Shown here: piece after piece, positions 54,223 through 61,502 of the stretch | Position numbering within the stretch: the first letter of the stretch is position 1 | How the letters are laid out: every line of letters starts with the position of its first letter | Source of the DNA: Geothrix sp. PMB-07 | GTDB lineage: Bacteria > Acidobacteriota > Holophagae > Holophagales > Holophagaceae | DNA length: 64,000 nt | Direction of reading: 5' to 3' | Assembly (NCBI RefSeq): GCF_030758935.1 | Contig: NZ_CP132333.1 | Coordinates: forward strand, 1-64,000 | Notes under the pieces: model-generated | Databases searched by the model: none | What the model was told of the DNA's origin: nothing | What the model saw: the letters and a program-made list of their open reading frames with translations, nothing else | Made by a program: the position numbers and the translations under genes

Positions 54223-54702
54223 CTAGTTGTTGGGGGCCCCGGCGCTGATCCAAGCCGAGAGCGTGTCGATGGTGGGTTGGCAAAGATTGGGGGCAGCGTA
54301 GGGCATGCGTGCGCCATAGCCCAAGCCGCCAGGTTGATCCTTGGTGACTTTTTCGATGATCCAGGAATGGGCAGGATCTCCGGGCTTCACGAGGACCCAG
54401 CCTGCGGGTGCGTTCGCAGGCGTGACGTTCACCAGGGCAGCGTGCAGTTGCGCGGCCGTGCCCGAATAGCTCACGTGGCCAGTGGGCGAGGCGCCTCCAT
54501 GGCAGGTGGTGGTGGCGGATCCGCAACTGCTCTGGATCGCCGGTACGATGTCCGCCGCGAAGGAAGGGCTGGCCTTGGCCACCGTGATGGGACAGGTGGT
54601 GGCTGGTGGGGTGGGCTGGGATGGGGCGACACTGCCGCTTCCGCTGCCGCCACAGGCGACAGCCAGGGCGACGACGCACAGGGCGGGGAGCATGAGGCGC
54701 AT
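54223..54702 (-). CDS. Lipoprotein with CX6CH motif, DUF1800/DUF1501 partner
   Basis: A 159-residue lipoprotein: signal MRLMLPALCVVALAVACGG with Cys17 or so as lipid anchor, then a Ser/Pro-rich spacer. The domain contains SSCGSATTTCHGGAS, a cytochrome-c-like heme site in which the two cysteines are six residues apart instead of two, and a later GARMPYAAPNLC that could give the Met ligand. It resembles the cytochrome-c-like subunit commonly seen with DUF1800/DUF1501 operons. Whether heme is attached is doubtful. GGAG precedes ATG 54702. Confidence 0.75.
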   Translation of the reverse strand: MRLMLPALCVVALAVACGGSGSGSVAPSQPTPPATTCPITVAKASPSFAADIVPAIQSSCGSATTTCHGGASPTGHVSYSGTAAQLHAALVNVTPANAPAGWVLVKPGDPAHSWIIEKVTKDQPGGLGYGARMPYAAPNLCQPTIDTLSAWISAGAPNN

Positions 54703-54781
54703 GGGACTCCAATGGGTGGCATTCAGCATGGGTGATTGCATCAATGGGTCAAGCCCAAGACTGCTAGATCTTTAGTTGTAG

Positions 54782-54807
54782 CCGTGAGGCACAAACAGGC
54801 TTCACGG
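54782..54807. promoter_or_regulatory. Inverted repeat in divergent promoter region
   Basis: CCGTGAGGC (54782-54790) and GCTTCACGG (54799-54807) are 9-base arms with one mismatch around an eight-base loop. It lies in the 146-base gap between the divergent lipoprotein gene and a small membrane-protein gene. It could be an operator or leader hairpin; no class is recognised. Confidence 0.35.
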
Positions 54808-54848
54808 GGTTTATCGCAGCTTGGGTTATTCTCAATCTGGAGGTTGCC

Positions 54849-55196
54849 GTGCCCCTGGATGCCCCGACCCCCCTTTACGTGGGGGAGCGTTTGCGAGATC
54901 TGGTCCTGTGCTATGCAGGCCCCTGGGCCTTTGTGCCCTACATGCGCAACCGCGAGGATTCCGAGCTCCTCTGGCATGCGCGCCAGGGTGTGATTCTCGC
55001 CTTCGTGGAATGCGTCTTCACGCTGGCCATGGTGATCATTGGGCTCTTCCCCATCTTCGGCACCATCTCGACCCGCTTCATCCTGCCGCTGTGGCTGCTG
55101 TGGTGCCTGGGCATGTCCGTGACAAGCATCCTGCAGGCCACCAAAGGCAAGAAACACCGCATCCCGGTCATCCACCAGTTCGTGGATTACCTATAG
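54849..55196 (+). CDS. Small membrane protein, DUF4870/Tic20-like
   Basis: A 115-residue protein with two or three membrane helices (GVILAFVECVFTLAMVIIGL, then FILPLWLLWCLGMSVTSIL). The arrangement YAGPWAFVPYM, WHARQGVILAF and HRIPVIHQFVDYL matches the DUF4870 type of small inner-membrane protein. It starts with GTG at 54849 after a strong GGAGG. No role is known. A very stable hairpin follows its stop. Confidence 0.72.
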   Translation: MPLDAPTPLYVGERLRDLVLCYAGPWAFVPYMRNREDSELLWHARQGVILAFVECVFTLAMVIIGLFPIFGTISTRFILPLWLLWCLGMSVTSILQATKGKKHRIPVIHQFVDYL

Positions 55197-55202
55197 CTAT
55201 CC

Positions 55203-55244
55203 GGGAGTTCCCCACGCAACGCAGGCGTTGCGTGGGGAACTCCC
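55203..55244. terminator. Perfect 19-bp hairpin downstream of the DUF4870-like gene
   Basis: A perfect inverted repeat has arms GGGAGTTCCCCACGCAACG (55203-55221) and CGTTGCGTGGGGAACTCCC (55226-55244) around CAGG. It starts seven bases after a stop codon and lies between convergent genes (queA ends at 55320). There is no T-run, so it may be a bidirectional or Rho-assisted terminator, or a mobile repeat. Confidence 0.7.
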
Positions 55245-55319
55245 GCGCCCACTCGCGCCAGAGCCGCTCGTGGGCTGGCATGGGCGTACTGTGCACTCCC
55301 CGCAGGGCCCTTCCTGGGC

Positions 55320-56396
55320 TCAGTCGGGATGACGGGCGTTGAGAATCAGCATGGCGTCGCCATAGCTGAAGAACCGGTACCGCTCCCGGATGGCCTCGGC
55401 GTAGGTGGCTTGGGCCTGTTCTAGCCCGAGCAGGGAAGAGATCAGCACGAAGAGGGTGCTTTCCGGTAGGTGGAAATTGGTTAGCAGGTGGTCCGCCGTG
55501 CGCAGGCGGTAGCCGGGCGTGATGAAGAGGCGGGTGGCGCCCTCTCTTGACAGGCGTTCGCCATCCCAGGCGCCCTCCAGGGTGCGCAGGGCGGTGGTGC
55601 CGATGCAGAGCAGGGGACGGTCGCGCCTTCGGAAGAGGGTCTCAAGCTGCGTGGCGGTGGCCTCAGGGATCTCGAACCGCTCCTCGTGCATGGCGTGGTC
55701 TTCGAGGCGTTCGGCCGTCATGGGCCGGAAGGTGCCGAGGCCCACGTGGAGGCGCACGGGATGCCAGCCACATCCCTTGGCTTGCAGGGCGGCGATGAGG
55801 CCGGGCGTGAAGTGCAGGCCAGCGGTGGGCGCCGCCACAGCCTCGCCTTCTTGGGCCGCGAAGACCGTTTGGTAGCGGGTCTCGTCTTCTTCGGCCGCCA
55901 GGTGATCGATGTAGGGGGGCAGGGGCAGGCGGCCGATGCGGTCGATCTCATCCCAATCCAGGGTGTGTTCGCCGCCTTCATGGCCGTGAACCCGTACGAC
56001 GCGCAGGCCCTCGGGCAGTGTGTCGAGGATATCGATGCGGGCCAGTTCCCGGCCTGAAGTCGGATTCACCACAGCGGCCGTGGCGCCAGGTTTCAGGCGG
56101 GCGCCGGGCTTCACCATGGCCTCGAAGCGGCCTTCTCCCAGGCTGCGCAGCAGCAGCGCCTCACCGGCGCCGCCGCCGCTGCGGCGCAGGAAGAGGCGGG
56201 CGTGGCGCACCCGCACATCGTTCGGCACGCAAAGGCTTCCCGCGGGTACCAGCTCGGGCAGATCGCGGATGCTTCGATGGGCCCACTCCCCGGTACGGGC
56301 ATCCACCACCAGCAGTCGCGCGCCATCTCGGTCGGCAGCGGGATGCTGCGCGATGAGCTCGGACGGCAGGTCGAAATGGAAGTCGGTGCGCTGCAT
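55320..56396 (-). CDS. queA: S-adenosylmethionine:tRNA ribosyltransferase-isomerase
   Basis: A 358-residue QueA, which adds the epoxycyclopentane ring of queuosine to tRNA. The N-terminus MQRTDFHFDLPSELIAQHPA, GSLCVPNDVRVRHARLF, AAPTAGLHFTPGLIAALQAK and HLPESTLFVLISSLLG are canonical. ATG 56396 is preferred with GGAA upstream; the frame opens five codons earlier at a TTG. It is the last gene of the long minus-strand run and follows the ABC exporter across a 103-base gap containing a repeat. Confidence 0.96.
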   Translation of the reverse strand: MQRTDFHFDLPSELIAQHPAADRDGARLLVVDARTGEWAHRSIRDLPELVPAGSLCVPNDVRVRHARLFLRRSGGGAGEALLLRSLGEGRFEAMVKPGARLKPGATAAVVNPTSGRELARIDILDTLPEGLRVVRVHGHEGGEHTLDWDEIDRIGRLPLPPYIDHLAAEEDETRYQTVFAAQEGEAVAAPTAGLHFTPGLIAALQAKGCGWHPVRLHVGLGTFRPMTAERLEDHAMHEERFEIPEATATQLETLFRRRDRPLLCIGTTALRTLEGAWDGERLSREGATRLFITPGYRLRTADHLLTNFHLPESTLFVLISSLLGLEQAQATYAEAIRERYRFFSYGDAMLILNARHPD

Positions 56397-56426
56397 CGTA
56401 ATCGGTTCCAATCAAAAGCAGAGGTT

Positions 56427-56471
56427 CACCACGGAGGCCTCCGTGTGCCCATGCTCCGTGTCTCCGTGGTG
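56427..56471. repeat. Intergenic inverted repeat, CACGGAGA type
   Basis: CACCACGGAG (56427-56436) and CTCCGTGGTG (56462-56471) are perfect 10-base arms. The interior carries two further CTCCGTG copies, giving three units on the minus strand (CACGGAGA, CACGGAGC, CACGGAGG). It sits between the ABC exporter gene and queA. Same design as the elements at 27289 and 38745. Confidence 0.8.
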
Positions 56472-56499
56472 GATTCTTTTTGAAGGGTGCGAGTGGATA

Positions 56500-58311
56500 T
56501 CAGGCCTCGGCGAACTGCAGCTTGTGCAGGCGGGCGTACTCGCCATCCCGGGCCAGCAGCTCCTCGTGCCTGCCCTGCTCGACGATGCGGCCCTGTTTCA
56601 AAGCGCAGATGCGGGTGGCGCGCTGGATGGTGCTGAGGCGATGCGCGATCACCAGGGTAGTACGGTTCTCGATGAGGGTTTCCAGGGCCGCCTGCACGGC
56701 CCGCTCGCTTTCGGTGTCGAGGGCGCTGGTGGCTTCGTCCAGGATGAGAATGGGGGGGTCCTGCAGCAGGGCCCGGGCGATGGCCAGGCGCTGTCGTTGG
56801 CCGCCGCTGACGCTGGAACCCGTTTCGGCCAGCGGTGTGTCATAGCCCTTGGGCAAGGCCATGATGAAGTCATGGGCGTGGGCCTTCTTGGCGGCGGTGA
56901 TCACGGCTTCACGGCTGGCCTCCATGCCGTAGGCGATGTTGTCGTGGATCGTGTCCATGAAGAGCAGGGTTTCCTGGGTGACGATGCCGATGATCTTGCG
57001 CAGTTCGCGGGGGTCGAAGTCGCGCAGATCCGTGCCATCCAGGGTGATGCGGCCCTCGGTGGGATCGAAGAAGCGGGGCACCAGATTCACCAGGGTGGTC
57101 TTGCCGCCGCCGCTACCGCCCACGAGGGCGACCGTTTCGCCGGAGCGGATCTCCAGGTTGATGCCTCGCAGCACAGGGTGCTTGCCGTCATAGGTGAAGG
57201 CCACCTCCTCGAAGCGCAGCTGACGGGGCTGGGCGGGCACGGCGACAGGCGTTTCGGGAACAGCCAGTTCGCTTTGGCGCTCCAGCATGCTGTAGACGCG
57301 ATCGAGGCTGGCGGTGGCCACCTGCACCTCGTTGTTGAGCTTGGTGAGGCGCCGCAGGGGGTCGTAGAGCTGGTAGACCGCCAGAAGGTAGGTGAAGAAA
57401 TCCGCGCCGGACATGTGGCCCGAGCGAATCTCGGAAGACGCGTAGGCCACCAGGGCCGCGAGGAGGCAGCCACCCACCAGCTCCATGATGGGTGTGGACA
57501 GGGCCGAGGCCCGGGCGCTCTTCATGCCCAGGCGGTAGAGCTCGTGGTTCTGCTTCTGGAAGCGCTTGACCTCGAAGCGCTCCCGGGCGAAGCCAAAGAC
57601 CACCCGGATGTTGCTGAAGACTTCCTTGAGGCGCTGGAGGAGGAGGCTGGAGGCTTCCTGGTTGCGGTGGTTCACGGCGCGAATGCGGCGGCTGAGCTTG
57701 CGCACAGGCACCACGACCAGGGGGCCCGCGATGAAGAGGGTGAGCGACAGCTTCCAGTTCATCCACATCAGCCAGCCCACCATGGAGGTGGCCACGCAGA
57801 TTTCGCGCACGGCTTCGGCCAGCTGGTTGCTGGCGATGCCCTGCACGGCGCCCACGTCGGAAATGCAGCGGGTGATGAGTTCGCCCACCGGGTGCTTCTG
57901 GAAGAAGCCGGGCTCCTGGGTGAGCAGGTGGGCGAAGAGCCGCTCCCGCAGAGCCTGGGTGGCCCGGATGCCGGAGCGGACCATGAGCAGGGTGCCGCTG
58001 TAGGTGAGCAGGCCCTTCAGCAGGAAGAGGCTCACCATCAGCAGGGGAACGAAGCGCGTGCTCTGCTGGAGCGACTCACGCTGCGGCAGATGGGCCATGA
58101 GCCAGAGCTTCATGTGCTCGAGCGCGGCGAAGGCGCCCACGGCCTTGGCGCCCGGAGGCGCCATCTGAAGGTTGTCCTTGAAAACGAAGTTGAGGCTGCC
58201 GATGAGCAGGCCCTGGCAGAGCCCGGCGGCCAGCAGGAGCAGGGTCCCCCCCAGGATGGCGGGAATGAACCGGAGCAGGTGCTCCTGGTAGAAACGGCGG
58301 ATGCTGGACAT
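56500..58311 (-). CDS. msbA: ABC exporter, MsbA-like (fused membrane and ATPase domains)
   Basis: A 603-residue half-transporter that works as a homodimer in the inner membrane. Six helices span about residues 12-310. The ATPase domain has Walker A GGSGGGKT (398-405), the signature VSGGQRQRLAIAR (from 501), Walker B ILILDE (521-526) and a switch His in IAHRLSTI. The similarity to MsbA suggests export of lipid A core or another lipid; multidrug exporters of the same type are the alternative. It starts 33 bases after the TPR/HEAT gene stop. Confidence 0.85.
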   Translation of the reverse strand: MSSIRRFYQEHLLRFIPAILGGTLLLLAAGLCQGLLIGSLNFVFKDNLQMAPPGAKAVGAFAALEHMKLWLMAHLPQRESLQQSTRFVPLLMVSLFLLKGLLTYSGTLLMVRSGIRATQALRERLFAHLLTQEPGFFQKHPVGELITRCISDVGAVQGIASNQLAEAVREICVATSMVGWLMWMNWKLSLTLFIAGPLVVVPVRKLSRRIRAVNHRNQEASSLLLQRLKEVFSNIRVVFGFARERFEVKRFQKQNHELYRLGMKSARASALSTPIMELVGGCLLAALVAYASSEIRSGHMSGADFFTYLLAVYQLYDPLRRLTKLNNEVQVATASLDRVYSMLERQSELAVPETPVAVPAQPRQLRFEEVAFTYDGKHPVLRGINLEIRSGETVALVGGSGGGKTTLVNLVPRFFDPTEGRITLDGTDLRDFDPRELRKIIGIVTQETLLFMDTIHDNIAYGMEASREAVITAAKKAHAHDFIMALPKGYDTPLAETGSSVSGGQRQRLAIARALLQDPPILILDEATSALDTESERAVQAALETLIENRTTLVIAHRLSTIQRATRICALKQGRIVEQGRHEELLARDGEYARLHKLQFAEA

Positions 58312-58344
58312 GGACCCTCGGCCTTCCAGCTTAACGGAACAAGG

Positions 58345-59157
58345 CTATTCGACCGTCACCGTGACCGTGCTCTTGCCGTCATCGAGGCTGAAGAGTTCGG
58401 TGCCCTTGGGGGCGTTGAGGGCCTGATCCATGAGCCGTTCCAGGTCGATGCCCTTCTTCTTGGCCTGTTGCAGCTGCTCGTCCGAAAGGTAGCCGCCCAC
58501 GGCCCGGGCCAGCCCGAGGGCCAACCGGATGGTGAGGGTTTCGGATTTGCCGCGCTCCTTCACCCGTAGCGAGAGGAACCGCCCCTGGGCAGGCCCAGCG
58601 GCCTTGGGTTCGACGCCCATGCTTTGGAGCGCCAGGCGGCAGGCTTCGGAGGAGCTGTCCAGGCGCAGGCCGATCTGAAGCACGGGCACCGCCCGCTTGT
58701 CCTTGCGCTTGGCCAGTTGCAGGGCGGCCGCCACTCGGACTTCTTCGCGATCATCGGACAGGGCGCTGGCCAGGCCAGCGGTAGCGGTGGGGCTGTCCCA
58801 TTGGCGGATGCCCCAGCAGCGCACGCGGTTGAGGCGCGCTTCCTTGCCCAGCAGGCGCTGGTCAGGATGCTTGGTGAGGAAGTCGGTGTAGGCCTCGATG
58901 GCGTCATCCCAGCGCTGATCCTGTTCCAGGCTGGAGGCCAGCCAGTAGCGGGCGTCGGCGGCGCGCGGCGAGGAGGGGAAGTCCCGCAGGAGAGTCCGGT
59001 AGGCCTGGGCCGCGTCGAACCAGCGCTGGGCGTAGCGGAAATCCCGGCCCTGCCGGAACAGGGTTTCGGAAGGGGATTCCAGCGCCACGAGGGGGGCGGG
59101 TTCCAGAGCCCCGGGCAGGGTGGGTGTGGAGATCGCCATCAGGAGGGCCAGCATCAT
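58345..59157 (-). CDS. Exported TPR/HEAT-type protein of the ECF operon
   Basis: A 270-residue protein with a weak hydrophobic N-terminus (MLALLMAISTPTLPGAL). Residues 30-100 are YbgF/BamD-like TPR units (LFRQGRDFRYAQRWFDAAQA, YWLASSLEQDQRWDDAIEAY), followed by a short HEAT-like part (SDDREEVRVAAALQLAKRKD) and an acidic tail. It overlaps the anti-sigma-like gene by ATGA, closing a four-gene coupled set. Function unknown, probably periplasmic. Confidence 0.75.
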   Translation of the reverse strand: MMLALLMAISTPTLPGALEPAPLVALESPSETLFRQGRDFRYAQRWFDAAQAYRTLLRDFPSSPRAADARYWLASSLEQDQRWDDAIEAYTDFLTKHPDQRLLGKEARLNRVRCWGIRQWDSPTATAGLASALSDDREEVRVAAALQLAKRKDKRAVPVLQIGLRLDSSSEACRLALQSMGVEPKAAGPAQGRFLSLRVKERGKSETLTIRLALGLARAVGGYLSDEQLQQAKKKGIDLERLMDQALNAPKGTELFSLDDGKSTVTVTVE

Positions 59158-59846
59158 GCGCCCTCTCCGCGGAGGCGGCGTTCCATGCGCTCGGACTGGG
59201 TTTCCAGGTTGTGGGCCGCGGCCATCTGCCGCAGTTCCTGGGCCCGTTCCACGCTGAGGCAGCTGTCTTCAGAGGCGACTTCAAAGAGCCAGGCATGGAG
59301 GCTGGCGCGGATGACCTCGGCCTCCTTGATGGGCGCTCCCTGGGCCGCCAGCTGGTGGCTGGACTCGAGCAGGGCCATGGCCATGTCCCGTTCCTGGCGT
59401 CGATCCTCTTCGCCCTTCTTGCAGAGGGCGGGATTCTGCTCGAAGTCCTGAAGCAGGGTGGCGCTCTGTTGGAAGAAGGCGATCCAGGCGCGATCCTGGC
59501 TGCGCTTCTGGGCCAGCATCTCGAGGCGAGCCGTGTCCTGGGCCTGGGCCTGAAGGCTCCGGGTGCGCTGCAGGGTGGTGAAGGCGGGCACGAGGGCCAC
59601 CAGGAGCACCGCAGCGGCGGCCAGGGCCCAGGAGGCCTTCCAACGGGGCGCCGGCGCGGGCGCGAGGCCCTCCGCCAGGTCGCTGGCATGGCTTCCGAGG
59701 GCCAAATGCAGTTCGAGCAGGTCCGCCAGTTCGGCCTGGACGGCAGGATCCTCAGGCCAGGCTTCGGGCTGTTCGAGCAGCTCGAAGAAGCGGGCTTCGT
59801 CCAGGGAGCTGGAATCGAGGCGCTGGGGGTCGTGGGAGGCGGTCAT
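59154..59846 (-). CDS. Putative anti-sigma factor (single-helix membrane protein)
   Basis: A 230-residue protein with a cytosolic N-terminal part (to about residue 70), one membrane helix (WALAAAAVLLVALVPAFTTL) and a helical C-terminal domain of about 135 residues. No zinc-binding H-x3-C-x2-C motif is present. Its place directly after the ECF sigma gene, with an ATGA overlap, is the classical site of an anti-sigma factor, and the function rests on this context. The periplasmic part may sense envelope stress. Confidence 0.65.
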   Translation of the reverse strand: MTASHDPQRLDSSSLDEARFFELLEQPEAWPEDPAVQAELADLLELHLALGSHASDLAEGLAPAPAPRWKASWALAAAAVLLVALVPAFTTLQRTRSLQAQAQDTARLEMLAQKRSQDRAWIAFFQQSATLLQDFEQNPALCKKGEEDRRQERDMAMALLESSHQLAAQGAPIKEAEVIRASLHAWLFEVASEDSCLSVERAQELRQMAAAHNLETQSERMERRLRGEGA

Positions 59847-60433
59847 GGCTGGGGTCCAAGGGTTTTACGGAGTTTCTGGAGGCTTTGGAAGAGGGTGGCT
59901 TTGACGGTTCCTTCGGCGCAGTTGAGATCCTGGGCGATGCGTTTCACGGGATGTTCCTGCACGTAGTAGGCCAGGACCATGGCCCGTTGCCGGGGGGTCA
60001 GGCCTTCCAGAGCCCCTCTTAGGGCCTGGATCCGCCTGCCTTGGTCCACGGACTCCCAGGGTGAAGGTTGGTGGGGGTCCGGTGCGTCAAAGGTCTCGGG
60101 AGGGGGTACCTCTCGCCCTCTTCTACGCAGGTGGTCGGTCGCCGCATTAGCCGCCAATGTAAAAAGCCAGGCGGCCACCGGTCTGCCCTCTTCAAACCGC
60201 TGGCAATGCTGGAGGCATTTGAGAAAAACCTCCTGCGCCAGTTCCTGGACCACCCCGGCCTCGCCCTGGAGGCGGCGGTGGAGGAAGGCAAAGAGGGGCC
60301 GCTCGAAGCGGGCCATGAGGTGGGCCAGGGCCTCCTCTTTTCCCGCCTTGAGTTGAGCCATCCAGTATTCGGGCGACAGCTCCTCCGGCGCCGGGAAGGC
60401 GCCATCGGCCGTCGTGGGAAGGGCCGGGCTCAT
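59843..60433 (-). CDS. ECF-type RNA polymerase sigma factor
   Basis: A 196-residue sigma-70-family protein of the extracytoplasmic-function class. Region 2 is visible as LFAFLHRRLQGEAGVVQELA, EVFLKCLQHCQRFEEGRPVA and AWLFTLAANAATDHLRRRGR (about residues 45-105). Region 4 includes LTPRQRAMVLAYYVQEHPVK, RIAQDLNCAEGTVKATLFQS. It overlaps both the lipoprotein gene upstream and the anti-sigma-like gene downstream by ATGA. Confidence 0.93.
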   Translation of the reverse strand: MSPALPTTADGAFPAPEELSPEYWMAQLKAGKEEALAHLMARFERPLFAFLHRRLQGEAGVVQELAQEVFLKCLQHCQRFEEGRPVAAWLFTLAANAATDHLRRRGREVPPPETFDAPDPHQPSPWESVDQGRRIQALRGALEGLTPRQRAMVLAYYVQEHPVKRIAQDLNCAEGTVKATLFQSLQKLRKTLGPQP

Positions 60434-61440
60434 GCCTTGCGGCCTCCAAGGGCGCGGCTATAGGAGATGCCCGGCTGTCCGAGCTTCTCCATCACCAGTT
60501 TGAGCTGTTCCGACGTGAGGGTGCAGCGCAGGCCCACGCGGCGCTTCTCCTGCATCAATTCCGGGGTAGCGCCCGGGGCGGATTGGACGGCATTGGCGGC
60601 GGCGACCAGGCGCTGAAGCCATGGCGAGACTTGGTTGATGCCTTCAGGGCTGCCCGCCAGGGCGAGCTCGAAGCGCACAGGCTGATCCTTGTCCTCGCCG
60701 GGGGTGATGCTCCAGAACAGGGCCGTGACCCCCTTGGGAAGGTCCTTGATGAAGTCATTTTCAAAATTCCGCTTCAACCCCCCAAGAAGGGCCTCGGGCT
60801 GGAGGAAGCCCTGGAAAGGGGCCCGGGGGCTGATCCACTCGGCGGCCAAGGCCGCATCGGGCTGGGTGCTGAGGCTGTTGTGGGCGGCCATGCGGTTGAG
60901 GGCTTCGAGGGAGCCGATCCAGACCTGGCCCTTTTCATCACTGGCGGCACGGATATGGGCCTTGGTGCCCTTGGCTTCCATATCGAGGATCACGTAGAGA
61001 GGCCAGTCGTGCCCCTGAAGGTGAAGGCTGCCCTCCTGGGGGAAGGATTCCGACAGGGCCCCCACCAGGGCGGCGGGATCCTTGAACTGGTTGAGCTGGA
61101 TGAGGGCGTGTTCGATGCCCTGCTGGATGCCCTCTTCCCCGCTCTGGGGGAGGCCGACCAGGTGGAAGGTGACCCGGCCTGTTTCGGTGCGGGGGTTGAT
61201 GTGGGCCTTTTGAAGGAAGAGGTCGAGGGCCCGTTCCACCATGGGATCCCGCGAGATCAGGGACTGGACATCCTTATGGGTGAGCATCCAGCCCGCCTCA
61301 CCCGAAAAAGCGGCCAGGCTGTCGCCGGGGGCGGCCTGCACCCAGGTGGACACGCGGGCCTTGGGGCGGCAGGACAGGGCCGTGCCGAGGCAGATCAAGG
61401 CCACCGCGGCGGGAATCAGGATGGCTGCGGGGCGTCGCAT
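60430..61440 (-). CDS. Lipoprotein of unknown function, first gene of the ECF module
   Basis: A 336-residue lipoprotein: signal MRRPAAILIPAAVALICLG with lipobox ALSC (Cys24). The mature part (VQAAPGDSLAAFSGEAGWML onward) is a mixed fold with the blocks DKGQ-like ASDEKGQVWIGSLEALNRMA and LTSEQLKLVMEKLGQPG; it looks like the DUF3352-like or related secreted proteins but I cannot assign a family. AGGAGATCCC precedes ATG 61440. It overlaps the sigma gene by ATGA, so it may be the envelope partner sensed by the sigma system. Confidence 0.7.
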   Translation of the reverse strand: MRRPAAILIPAAVALICLGTALSCRPKARVSTWVQAAPGDSLAAFSGEAGWMLTHKDVQSLISRDPMVERALDLFLQKAHINPRTETGRVTFHLVGLPQSGEEGIQQGIEHALIQLNQFKDPAALVGALSESFPQEGSLHLQGHDWPLYVILDMEAKGTKAHIRAASDEKGQVWIGSLEALNRMAAHNSLSTQPDAALAAEWISPRAPFQGFLQPEALLGGLKRNFENDFIKDLPKGVTALFWSITPGEDKDQPVRFELALAGSPEGINQVSPWLQRLVAAANAVQSAPGATPELMQEKRRVGLRCTLTSEQLKLVMEKLGQPGISYSRALGGRKA

Positions 61441-61502
61441 GGGATCTCCTGAAAGGGCTACGGGGTCTTGCCATCCGCGTTTACCGGAGGGCCAGGGTGG
61501 CC

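Noticed and set aside
56020-58569. Plus-strand open frame of about 849 codons opposite the ABC exporter
   Set aside because: Antisense to the msbA-like gene, which has Walker A, signature and Walker B; the frame is rich in His, Glu and Ala without any family pattern.
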